Origin: Hyphomicrobiales bacterium
GTDB taxonomy: Bacteria; Pseudomonadota; Alphaproteobacteria; Rhizobiales; Rhizobiaceae
NCBI GenBank assembly: GCA_900470965.1
Contig: UCCS01000018.1
Location: 36,729 to 100,728 of the forward strand
Direction of reading: 5' to 3'
DNA length: 64,000 nucleotides
Position numbers and translations under genes: made by a program. This document shows, piece by piece, positions 17,232 to 28,133 of the stretch; the stretch's first letter is position 1, and each line of letters opens with the position of its first letter. The notes beneath the pieces were generated by a model that saw nothing but the letters and a program-made list of their open reading frames with translations, was not told where the DNA came from and did not search any database.

Positions 17232-17495
17232 TAGGCGAAGAGCCTCGCCGGGTGGAGCGGGGCTCTAACTTTACGCGGCATGCCGACAGCAGACTGATAA
17301 GACCGCGATTAAACATCCAGTGAGCAGTGCCCGGTCGGCTCGTACCGCTCTCCTGACCGTTGGTCTCCGCTGTCCGACCGCACACGCTCCTCTAGGATTC
17401 TCATGGGCTATATTGGTTGACCTCGTCTCGAGACGGTCAGTCCGACAGGCGACCCGGCCTTCGACGGGCTGCGCCGTTGGGAACGATCGAACGCG

Positions 17496-20586
<3,091 letters not shown>

Positions 20587-20682
20587 TAAATTCCCTCCGC
20601 GATTTGGACAGCGTCGGATCGTTACAAATCTTGGTAAATTTTACCTTTCATTCGCAGGGAGGTGGCCAAGGAAATTTAACGG

Positions 20683-20870
20683 TTGGCCATGAGATCGAAG
20701 TCGGGGCTGCCGACCCATTGTGTAGTCGGTGTATCCGGAAAGCGTCGTGCCCACGAAGTCAGCGCCCGAGGCAATAGCGTCCCGACCTTCCTCTGCGGTG
20801 CTGATATCTGTCATGGTCATACGGCCATGCGCTTTCGCCTCTGCGACCAGATCGCAGACAGAGACACATA
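20683..20870 (-). pseudogene. nanE: Relic of N-acetylmannosamine-6-phosphate 2-epimerase (NanE)
   Basis: The minus strand encodes the run [19 protein letters not shown], then [20 protein letters not shown] and GYTDYTMG, the core of NanE-type epimerases. The frame then shifts: [11 protein letters not shown] followed by a stop is legible in another frame. Both ends of the gene are missing and there is a frameshift, so this is a degraded fragment. NanE normally converts ManNAc-6-phosphate to GlcNAc-6-phosphate. No other sialic-acid genes are nearby. Confidence 0.7.
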
Positions 20871-21203
20871 AACTTTCTGAGGTGGAGTTTACTTGTCTGA
20901 CGTCCGCGGTTTTTCACAAGACGAAATTGACGCGGTTCGCGACTACACTAACCGTCTTTATTTGCCAGAACGCCCAAAGTGGCTCGTTAGATTGATCCAG
21001 CTCCAGCTCCGGGATGGTTCTCGTAAAAACGTCAACCAGCGTGCGAAGAAGATCGAGGCCATGCTCGTCGGCTCCCGGGACCGAAATCCCCGCGTTCTAC
21101 CGTTGGAATTTGGGGAACATAGGAGGGAACAAAAAATACCGCCGTTTGGGGAGATTCCAGGTGCTCAACCTAGTCTGCCTGGCGACCTGGAAGGACATGG
21201 ACA
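20871..21203. other. Intergenic stretch, no convincing gene
   Basis: A + strand frame from a TTG at 20893 (114 codons) has no recognisable family and overlaps the end of the ABC ATPase gene. On the minus strand a frame containing ISVPGADEHGLDLLRTLVD is open for about 60 codons without a start. Either may be residue of the same degradation that left the nanE relic. I do not call a gene. Confidence 0.4.
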
Positions 21204-21995
21204 TTACAGCAACATCGAGGCACCGCGGTCGAGATAGGTATCGAGGAATTGTTCAAGACGGGGATTTCTCGGCTTCTTAAAGACCTCCTGTGGGGATCCG
21301 CTGAAGAGCACTTTGCCGTGGTCGAGAAAGATGATCTGCTGGCCGACGGTCGCAGCAAAACCTATCTCATGCGAGACAACAACCATGGTCATGCCCTCGG
21401 CGGCCAGATCGCGCATCACGTTCAAGACTTCGCCAGTCAGCTCCGGATCAAGCGACGAGGTCGGCTCGTCAAACAGCATGATCTTGGGCTTCAGCGCCAG
21501 GGCACGGGCGATCGCCACGCGCTGCTGCTGTCCACCTGATAGCTGCGAGGGATAGTGCCCGGCCCGGCCCTCGAGGCCAACCTTGACGAGCTGGGCCATT
21601 GCCCGCTCCTCCGCATCCTTGCGGCCCATCTTGTGAACCGTCTTCAATGCTTCGCTGACATTGCCGAGGGCCGTCATGTGCGGCCAGAGATTGAACTGCT
21701 GGAACACCATGCCGATTTGGGCGCGGATCGCCCGGTTGGTGGCGGCCGAGACTCGCTCGCGCCGTCCTTGGGAATCCTCGGTAAAGCCAAGCACCTCGCC
21801 GTTGATGGAGATCGTCCCGTGCGTTGCCTCCTCAAGAAAAGCCATACAGCGCAAAAGAGTGCTCTTGCCGGAACCGGAAGGGCCGATGAGGCAGGAAACC
21901 CGTCCGGGTTCGATGGCGAGATCGATACCATGAAGGACCGTAGTCTCTCCGAAAGTCTTGATGAGATTCCTAACTGCTATTGCGGGGACGCTCAT
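21204..21995 (-). CDS. Polar amino-acid ABC transporter ATP-binding protein
   Basis: A 263-residue ATPase of the GlnQ/HisP group. Walker A is [11 protein letters not shown]-loop MVFQQFNLWPHMT, signature [15 protein letters not shown], Walker B LFDEPTSSLDPEL, and switch region VVVSHEIGFA. Its start overlaps the stop of the preceding permease by 4 bases. It is the last gene of a minus-strand operon (binding protein, permease, permease, ATPase). Closest functional analogues are cystine and amino-acid importers; the ligand cannot be read from the ATPase. Confidence 0.92.
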   Translation of the reverse strand: MSVPAIAVRNLIKTFGETTVLHGIDLAIEPGRVSCLIGPSGSGKSTLLRCMAFLEEATHGTISINGEVLGFTEDSQGRRERVSAATNRAIRAQIGMVFQQFNLWPHMTALGNVSEALKTVHKMGRKDAEERAMAQLVKVGLEGRAGHYPSQLSGGQQQRVAIARALALKPKIMLFDEPTSSLDPELTGEVLNVMRDLAAEGMTMVVVSHEIGFAATVGQQIIFLDHGKVLFSGSPQEVFKKPRNPRLEQFLDTYLDRGASMLL

Positions 21996-22660
21996 GCGTT
22001 GAAAAACCTGAATCTGGAAAGTTTCGTTTCAGCAAGGTTGCCAAGCCAGCCGGTGACTTCGACGAGCACCCAATAGAAAAGCGCCAATGCGGAGAGTGCT
22101 TCGACGAAGGCATATTGCTGCGACCCGATTGCACTCAGCGTGGCCGTCAGCTCCGGCACGGTGATAATGGACAAGACCGCCGTCTCCTTCATCAGGATGA
22201 CCACCATATTCACGGATGGCGGCAGCACCAGCATCGTCATTTCCGGCAAAAGAATGCGCCTGACGATCTGCCCCTTTGTCAGGCCGACACATTCGCCAGC
22301 CTCGATATGGCCCTTCGGCACAGCCTGGAAGCCGGAGCGGAAGATCTCGCTGAAATAGGCCGCGCCATAGATGGAAATGCCGATCAGTCCGGCCGGCAAG
22401 GGGTCGAGATCAAGGCCGACAAAGGGGCCGCCGTAATAGACTAGGAATATCTGGATGAGAAACGGCGTGCCACGCAGTACGCCTACGACGGCACCCAGCG
22501 CCTTGTTGATCAGCACGCCGCCATATTGCCTGGCGACTGCCATCAGGAAGCCGATGACGGTTGCAGCGATGGTGCCGAGGATCCATATCATGATCGTTAC
22601 GCCGGCACCGCTTACGATGGCCGGCCATTGCCCGATGAGGACATTGATGTCGAAGGTCAC
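21992..22660 (-). CDS. Polar amino-acid ABC transporter permease
   Basis: A 222-residue HisMQ-type membrane permease. It has the GVLRGTPFLIQIFLVYYGGP segment and the EAA loop HIEAGECVGLTKGQIVRRI. The stop overlaps the ATPase start and the start overlaps the stop of the other permease (four bases each), so the three genes are translationally coupled. Confidence 0.9.
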   Translation of the reverse strand: MTFDINVLIGQWPAIVSGAGVTIMIWILGTIAATVIGFLMAVARQYGGVLINKALGAVVGVLRGTPFLIQIFLVYYGGPFVGLDLDPLPAGLIGISIYGAAYFSEIFRSGFQAVPKGHIEAGECVGLTKGQIVRRILLPEMTMLVLPPSVNMVVILMKETAVLSIITVPELTATLSAIGSQQYAFVEALSALALFYWVLVEVTGWLGNLAETKLSRFRFFNA

Positions 22661-23298
22661 CGCGGCGCCCCCGGGAGTCTATTTTCGATCAGGCCGCCGG
22701 CAAGCGCCATCAACCAATTGATCACCAGATAGATGAGACCGGCGGATGCGAAGAGCTGCAGCGGCAGGAAGGTGCTGCCGGCAAGGTCCTGGGCCATGCG
22801 CGTCAGTTCGACGATGCCAACGACTGAAACCAATGACGACGCCTTGAGAATGAGGATTGCCTCGTTGACGAGAGCTGGAAACGTGAGGCGCAGGGCGATC
22901 GGAACCTTGACGCGTCGGAAGACCTGGCGCGGCGTCAGGCCAACCATTTCCGCCGACTCCACCAGGCCTAGAGGCACGCTGGCAAAGCCGCCGCGCAGGT
23001 TCTCGGCCTGGTAGGCTGCCGTGCAGAGCGACAGACCGATGATCGCGGCCACGATGCTCGGCACATTGATGCCGATGACCGGCAGCAGATTGTAGATCAG
23101 CAGCAATTGCACCAACAGCGGCACGCCGCGAAAGAAGCTGATGAAAATCTGGGCAGGTCGCACGAAAAGCCCTCGCCCCGACAGCAGCATTCCCGAAAGA
23201 AGGATCGCAATCGCAAAGCCGATGAGGATCGACACAACACTGATGGTCACCGTGTAGATCGATGCCTGCAGAAGCAACTCGAAGAGTTTAACGGACAT
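22657..23298 (-). CDS. Polar amino-acid ABC transporter permease
   Basis: A 213-residue HisMQ-type permease. It has FFRGVPLLVQLLLIYNLLP and the EAA loop VESAEMVGLTPRQVFRRVKVP. It follows the binding-protein gene after 98 bases that contain a strong hairpin (23349-23380), and pairs with the next permease. Confidence 0.9.
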   Translation of the reverse strand: MSVKLFELLLQASIYTVTISVVSILIGFAIAILLSGMLLSGRGLFVRPAQIFISFFRGVPLLVQLLLIYNLLPVIGINVPSIVAAIIGLSLCTAAYQAENLRGGFASVPLGLVESAEMVGLTPRQVFRRVKVPIALRLTFPALVNEAILILKASSLVSVVGIVELTRMAQDLAGSTFLPLQLFASAGLIYLVINWLMALAGGLIENRLPGAPR

Positions 23299-23348
23299 TG
23301 TTCAGATTTCGCTCGCTTGGCGGTGAGGAAGATCCGGTCGCATTCCTC

Positions 23349-23380
23349 GGCCATGCCCCGGCATCCCCGCGGGCATGGCC
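23349..23380 (-). terminator. Hairpin between binding-protein and permease genes
   Basis: GGCCATGCCC (23349-23358) and GGGCATGGCC (23371-23380) form a perfect 10-bp stem with a 12-base loop. It is placed just after the binding-protein stop. Such stem-loops commonly stabilise or partly terminate the mRNA so that the receptor is made in excess. No U-tract follows on the minus strand. Confidence 0.5.
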
Positions 23381-23396
23381 GATTTCCGATGGCTGA

Positions 23397-24224
23397 TCAG
23401 AATGCTGGGTCCTTAACGGAATCCGGTGTGTCGAAGCTCGCGCCGAACCACTTCTTCTGCAGCGTCGCCATCCGGCCGTCAGCTTTGATCTTCAGCATGG
23501 CGGCGTCGATTGCGTCCATCAGTGGCGCATGATCTGCATCCTTCAGGCCGATAAAGCCGAAATAGGATTTTTTGCCAAAGGGCGGCATCACGACTTCGAA
23601 CGTGCCTTCGCGCTGCTTGGCGACGAAAGCAATATTGGGCAGTGAATTGGCAACACCGGCGATGCGGCCGGCCGCGAGATCCGCATAGGACTCGGTGAAG
23701 GCCGGATATTCGCGGATATCGACCTTTGTCGGCAGGGCTTCGGAAAACTCCTTGAGCTGATCGAGCTGGGCGGTCGCCTTGCCGACGCCAATCTTCTTGC
23801 CAGCGATATCCTCCGGCTTGTTGATCGTCTGGTCGCCGGCCTTTTTCAGGATCGCGATGGTCGCCTCGGCAAGCGGCGGTGTGAAACGATAGCGCTCCAT
23901 GCGCTTCTTGGTGATCGTCGCTGGGCCTGCGACGACGTCGAACTTGCCGGCTTCGAGCGCCGGGAAGACGCCGTCCCAGGGGAGCGTGACCCATTCGACT
24001 TTCACGCCGAGTTCCTTGCCAATCTCGTTAAAAAGATCGACGTTCAAGCCGACATGTTCGCCAGCGTCGATAAAATCGAACGGTGCGAAGGCCGTCTCGG
24101 TACCGACCTTCATGGTGCCAGCTGCCTTCACGGCGGCAAGCGTATCGGCCGCATGGGCAGAAATCGTCGCGCCGAACAGAAATGCAGCGCCGACCAGCCC
24201 CTTCAGAAGCGAACTCTTCCTCAT
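23397..24224 (-). CDS. Polar amino-acid-type periplasmic binding protein
   Basis: A 275-residue family-3 solute-binding protein. The signal peptide (MRKSSLLKGLVGAAFLFGA, cleavage near AHA-ADT) leads into the family start GTMKVGTETAFAPFDFIDAG, then ALEAGKFDVVAGPATITKKR. ATG 24224 follows GGAGAG; the open upstream extension to 24434 overlaps the divergent promoter and is not family-like. It is the first gene of the transporter operon, divergent from a HutC-type regulator. The ligand is unknown; downstream oxidative enzymes on the other strand hint at a substituted amino acid. Confidence 0.9.
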   Translation of the reverse strand: MRKSSLLKGLVGAAFLFGATISAHAADTLAAVKAAGTMKVGTETAFAPFDFIDAGEHVGLNVDLFNEIGKELGVKVEWVTLPWDGVFPALEAGKFDVVAGPATITKKRMERYRFTPPLAEATIAILKKAGDQTINKPEDIAGKKIGVGKATAQLDQLKEFSEALPTKVDIREYPAFTESYADLAAGRIAGVANSLPNIAFVAKQREGTFEVVMPPFGKKSYFGFIGLKDADHAPLMDAIDAAMLKIKADGRMATLQKKWFGASFDTPDSVKDPAF

Positions 24225-24308
24225 GTTTTTCTCTCCAGTTTCACCCTTCCGGTGGAAGGTCCAAGTTCCCCAATCGTTGTCCCGCCGAGCGGATTTCTCT
24301 GATCCGCT

Positions 24309-24322
24309 TTTGTCTATACAAA
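24309..24322. promoter_or_regulatory. HutC-type operator candidate
   Basis: TTTGTCTATACAAA (24309-24322) is a palindrome with 5-bp arms TTTGT/ACAAA. It resembles the TTGTATATACAA-type sites of HutC-subfamily GntR regulators. It lies between the binding-protein gene (start 24224, minus) and the GntR gene (start 24454, plus), which is where an autoregulated divergent operator is expected. Inference from sequence and position. Confidence 0.5.
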
Positions 24323-24453
24323 TAGATACAGGCCGGCCTACACTGTCAAACGCTAAACTCGGCGGATGCAAGATTTGTGCCGCATAGTGCCGGCAGACCC
24401 GGTAGCGGCGGCTTTGGTGGAAATTGAATGTCATCGCTGGATCGAGGTGAGTT

Positions 24454-25197
24454 TTGGTCTCAATTCATCAGAGAATATTCGAAGACATCGAAACCAGGAT
24501 CATGACCGGCGTTTGGCAACCCGGGCACCGCATCCCCTTCGAACACGAGCTGGTACAAGAGTATCGATGTTCCCGAATGACCGTGAACAAGGCTCTTTCG
24601 GCCCTGGCGGAACGCGGCATGATCACACGCCGCCGCAAGGTTGGCTCCTTCGTCGCCTCCCGGCAGATCGACCGCACCGTGATGGATATCCAGGACATTT
24701 CCACGGAAGCCGAATTGGCGGGGCATGACCACGGCTACAGGATCCTGCGGCGAAGGATCGAGACACTGGATGGGGCCACCGCGGCACAGCTCGGCGAGAC
24801 GACGGGATCAGACATCCTGCGGCTTCACTGCCTGCACACCGTGGACGGCAAGCCAAATGCGCTGGAGCGGCGGATCATCATGCTCGCCATGGTGCCGTCT
24901 GCCAGAACCGAAAGCTTTGCTTCGGTCCCGCCCGGCAAATGGCTGCTGGACATGGTGCCTTGGTCGAAGGCAAGGCATGTCATTCGTGCGGTTTCGGCCG
25001 ATGCCGCCACGGCACGCCTGCTTGAGACCGAGCGTGGCAAGGCCTGCCTGACCCTGATCCGCCAGACATGGCAGGGCAGCCGCACGGTCACCCACGTCGA
25101 AATCATCCATCCCGGCGACCGTTTCCAATTCGCCGGCGACTTTCATCCGACGGAGAGAGGCATCCCAGATCAACCGCCGCGGAGAAGCTCCTTTTGA
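24454..25197 (+). CDS. GntR-family regulator, HutC subfamily
   Basis: A 247-residue regulator. The N-terminal winged helix (HQRIFEDIETRIMTGVWQPG, then CSRMTVNKALSALAERGMI and RRRKVGSFV) is of HutC type; the C-terminal UTRA ligand domain starts near residue 80 (ILRRRIETL) and includes VTHVEIIHPGDRF. The start is TTG 24454 with GAGGTGAG just upstream. Its stop overlaps the TTG start of the LysR gene (TTGA), so both regulators are co-expressed. It probably represses the divergent ABC importer and its own operon. Confidence 0.88.
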   Translation: MVSIHQRIFEDIETRIMTGVWQPGHRIPFEHELVQEYRCSRMTVNKALSALAERGMITRRRKVGSFVASRQIDRTVMDIQDISTEAELAGHDHGYRILRRRIETLDGATAAQLGETTGSDILRLHCLHTVDGKPNALERRIIMLAMVPSARTESFASVPPGKWLLDMVPWSKARHVIRAVSADAATARLLETERGKACLTLIRQTWQGSRTVTHVEIIHPGDRFQFAGDFHPTERGIPDQPPRRSSF

Positions 25198-26135
25198 CGG
25201 TAAAACAGGTTATCAGGACGGTGCCGCTCAAGGGCTTACAGGCGTTCGAAGCTGTCGGCCGGTGTGGCGGCGTAAGCGCCGCGGCCCTCGAACTGAACGT
25301 TTCCCCCGGCGCAATAAGTCAGCAGATTCGCAAGATCGAGAGCTTTCTCGGCGTCACCTTGCTGGAGCGCAACGGCCGCACTGTGGAGCTCACCCAATGG
25401 GGACGGCTCTATCACCAGGAAATATCGAAGGGTTTCGAGCAATTCGCGCTTGCGGAACAGATTTTGGAACGGGCGCGCAATGAGAATGCTCTGGTTCTCA
25501 GCGCCTTGTCTTCCGTCGTCAACAAATGGATAGGGCGCCGGATCTTCGACTGGCAGGCCCTTCATCCTAATGCTCATGTCAGGATTGTCGGCCGCGACAA
25601 GGAACCGCGCATGGGCTTCGACGACGTCGATTTCCGCATCAGCTATGGATCGGATGTGCTGCAGCATGAACACTATACCGAACTGTTCCGCGATTGGGTC
25701 GTGCCGGCCTGCTCGCCGGCGCTGATCAAAGGCAAGGCGCCCTCCGTCGCGCGGCTTCTCGAATATCCACTCCTGCATGTCGAATGGGAGCGGCACTTCA
25801 CACCCTATCCAAGCTGGCGCGAGTTTGCTGCCAAGACGGGCACCGCGTTTGAGGAGAGCACAGCCGGCCTTTCCTTCACTCTGTCGAGCAGTGCGATTGA
25901 CGCAGCCGTCAACAAGCGCGGCGTCGTCCTTGCGCAGATGTCTATGATTGCCGATGAGCTCGAGGCACAGACGCTCGTCATCCCCGTCGACACACGCATA
26001 GCACTGCGCGAAAGCTATTATCTCGCCTGGGACCGCGCGGCGTTGCAAAAGCCCCATGGGAGCGAATTCCGCGATTGGCTCGTGGCTGTTTCCCGTCAGC
26101 AGGCCCTGGCGTCCGCGCCCGGGCCAACACTTTAG
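25194..26135 (+). CDS. LysR-family transcriptional regulator (GcvA-like)
   Basis: A 313-residue LTTR. The helix-turn-helix is PLKGLQAFEAVGRCGGVSAA, then ELNVSPGAISQQIRKIESFLG; the C-terminal sensor domain carries DFRISYGSDVLQHEHYTELF and GVVLAQMSMIADEL, as in GcvA-like regulators of amino-acid catabolism. The start is TTG 25194 inside the TTGA overlap with the GntR gene, with GGAG nine to ten bases upstream. The monooxygenase gene follows after 85 bases. It likely activates the downstream oxidative genes in response to the imported compound or a sulfur/nitrogen signal. Confidence 0.85.
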   Translation: MTVKQVIRTVPLKGLQAFEAVGRCGGVSAAALELNVSPGAISQQIRKIESFLGVTLLERNGRTVELTQWGRLYHQEISKGFEQFALAEQILERARNENALVLSALSSVVNKWIGRRIFDWQALHPNAHVRIVGRDKEPRMGFDDVDFRISYGSDVLQHEHYTELFRDWVVPACSPALIKGKAPSVARLLEYPLLHVEWERHFTPYPSWREFAAKTGTAFEESTAGLSFTLSSSAIDAAVNKRGVVLAQMSMIADELEAQTLVIPVDTRIALRESYYLAWDRAALQKPHGSEFRDWLVAVSRQQALASAPGPTL

Positions 26136-26220
26136 AAAAACTAAAACAGAACTCAGCTGCGCAATATTGATGAAAATTTGTGCCTGACGATAATTTGCGC
26201 AGGCGGTTTCCCGCGGTGGC

Positions 26221-27597
26221 ATGACCGACATGGCAGGAGAGTTCGATGGCGCGGGCCGACAAGATGAAACTCGGAACGTCTATACGTTCGGTTTTCATCC
26301 CGCCTCCTGGCTGCATCCGGCAAGCGACGTCAATGGTGCCAACGACTTCGCTCATCTGCTCCATGTCGCCAAACGATCCGAGGCAGCCAAATTCGATTTC
26401 ATGTTCATGGCGGATTCTCCCGCCGCCGCCGTCGGCGACCCCAGTGCGCTTGCCCGCATTCCCACAAAGATGAACCGTTTCGAACCCCTCTCGCTGCTTT
26501 CGGCTCTGGCGGTCACAACCGATAATCTCGGTCTCGTGGCGACGGTCTCGACGAGCTATTACGAGCCGTACAATGTCGCGCGTCTGTTCTCCTCAATCGA
26601 CCATCTGAGCAAGGGACGCGCCTGCTGGAACGTCGTCACCTCCGACCACGACGAAACCGGCTACAACTTCAACCGCGAGGGGCTCGACCCACATGCGTTG
26701 CGCTATGAGCGCGGCAACGAATTCATCGATGTCGTGTTCGGTCTTTGGGACAGCTTCGAGGAAGGCGCGTTGCTTCTCGACCGTGAAAACGGTGTCTACT
26801 ATGACAAAGACAAGCACCATACGCTCGATCACAAAGGCAAGCACTTCCAGGTTCGCGGCCCCCTCAACATCGCGCGGACGCCTCAGGGCCGCCCCGTGAT
26901 CGCCCAGGCGGGCGGTTCGGAACCCGGAATGGACATGTCGGCACGCACCGCCGAGATCGTCTTCAGCCTCGCATCGAATATCGAGCGCAACCGGGCCTTC
27001 TACGAAAACGTCAAGGGCCGGATGCAGGCCTATGGACGCGATCCGGACGATCTGAAAATCATGCCGGGCATCGTCATCAACGTCGGTGAAACCGAAGCCG
27101 AGGCAAAGGCGAAGGTGGATTATCTGATCGATAAGATGCATCCGGACGTTGGCCGGCTGATGCTCTCTGAATTCCTCGAGGCGGATCTGCGTGACGTGGC
27201 CCTCGACAAGCCTTTCCCCATGGATCGGCTGCCGGCGGCGCCCAAGGGATCGCGCGCCCTGTTCGATGAGCTGGTCGATTTTGTCAGAAGCGGCCACACC
27301 GTCGGCGAACTCATCCGGCACTATGCGGAGAAGCATACCGGAAATGGCATGACGGGCACGCCATCCCAGATTGCCGACTTCATGGAGGAATGGTTCGAGA
27401 CGCGCGCCGCAGACGGCTTCATCCTGATGTTTCCGACCTTGCCGTCCAGTCTCGACGACTTCGTGCGGCTCGTCCTGCCCGAGCTTCGACGCCGCGGGCT
27501 ATTCCGCGAGGAATACGAGGGTAGAACCTTGCGCGAGAACCTCGGCCTCTCAATGCCGGCGAACCGCTTTGCCAAAACGCAAGCGCCAACCCGATGA
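26221..27597 (+). CDS. LLM-class flavin-dependent monooxygenase (NtaA/SnaA/DszA family), 5' end possibly frameshifted
   Basis: A 458-codon frame for a reduced-FMN-dependent monooxygenase. Family segments: FDFMFMADSP, MNRFEPLSLLSALA, TTDNLGLVATVSTSYYEPYN, GRACWNVVTS, RYERGNEFIDVVFGLWDSFE, RPVIAQAGGSEPGMDMSA. The 5' end is odd. A well-placed AGGAGA precedes ATG 26246, whose frame reads MARADKMKLGT, the expected family N-terminus, but continues properly (VYTFGFHPASW) only after a one-base shift near 26277. Either the deposited frame starting at ATG 26221 is used, with an atypical N-terminus, or the gene lost one base. Neighbours suggest oxidation of an imported S- or N-substituted amino acid, as by CmoJ/YtnJ or NtaA. 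Confidence 0.85.
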   Translation: MTDMAGEFDGAGRQDETRNVYTFGFHPASWLHPASDVNGANDFAHLLHVAKRSEAAKFDFMFMADSPAAAVGDPSALARIPTKMNRFEPLSLLSALAVTTDNLGLVATVSTSYYEPYNVARLFSSIDHLSKGRACWNVVTSDHDETGYNFNREGLDPHALRYERGNEFIDVVFGLWDSFEEGALLLDRENGVYYDKDKHHTLDHKGKHFQVRGPLNIARTPQGRPVIAQAGGSEPGMDMSARTAEIVFSLASNIERNRAFYENVKGRMQAYGRDPDDLKIMPGIVINVGETEAEAKAKVDYLIDKMHPDVGRLMLSEFLEADLRDVALDKPFPMDRLPAAPKGSRALFDELVDFVRSGHTVGELIRHYAEKHTGNGMTGTPSQIADFMEEWFETRAADGFILMFPTLPSSLDDFVRLVLPELRRRGLFREEYEGRTLRENLGLSMPANRFAKTQAPTR

Positions 27598-28133
27598 GTG
27601 CCGAGACCTTGATCAGCGAAGCGGACTTCAAGCTTTCGATGCGTCATCTGGCAGGTGCCGTGAGCGTGATCACCGTCGGCGACGGTGAAGACCGCACCGG
27701 CTTCACCGCGACGTCAGTCTCTTCATTTTCGGCGGAGCGGCCCTCCGTCATCGTCAGCGTCAATCGTGCCTCTTCCTCGTGGCCAGTGCTGCAACGGTAC
27801 GGCTGCTTTTGTGTCAACCTGCTCGCCGCCGATCAGCAGACTGTGGCGCAATCCTTTGCCGGCCTTGATGGACGCAAAGGCGCCGAACGCTATGGCGATG
27901 CGGGATGGTACCGCCTGAAGACCGGCGCGGCCGTCCTTGAAAAGGCTCTTGCAGTGCTGGATTGCAGGCTTGAAACCGCATTCCACCATCATTCCCATGC
28001 AATTTTGATCGGGCATATCTGCGCGATCAAAATCCGAAAGAGCATAGGGCCGCTTCTCTATTGGCGCGGCGGTTATCATCAACTTCCGGCAGAGGCTGAG
28101 CGCCGCGGTCTAGAAAAGACGCTCGGACAATAG
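27594..28133 (+). CDS. Flavin reductase (partner of the monooxygenase)
   Basis: A 179-residue FMN-binding split-barrel reductase that would supply FMNH2 to the LLM monooxygenase. The family pattern is SMRHLAGAVSVITV, then GFTATSVSSFSAERPSVIVS, CFCVNLLAADQQ and the C-terminal GGYHQL. Its ATG overlaps the monooxygenase stop (ATGA), giving translational coupling as in two-component systems. The 3' end overlaps the convergent aminotransferase by 24 bases. Confidence 0.9.
   Translation: MSAETLISEADFKLSMRHLAGAVSVITVGDGEDRTGFTATSVSSFSAERPSVIVSVNRASSSWPVLQRYGCFCVNLLAADQQTVAQSFAGLDGRKGAERYGDAGWYRLKTGAAVLEKALAVLDCRLETAFHHHSHAILIGHICAIKIRKSIGPLLYWRGGYHQLPAEAERRGLEKTLGQ

Noticed and set aside
20893..21237. 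Possible 114-codon hypothetical gene starting at TTG
   Set aside because: No family, no ribosome site, and it overlaps the end of the ABC ATPase gene; treated as intergenic.
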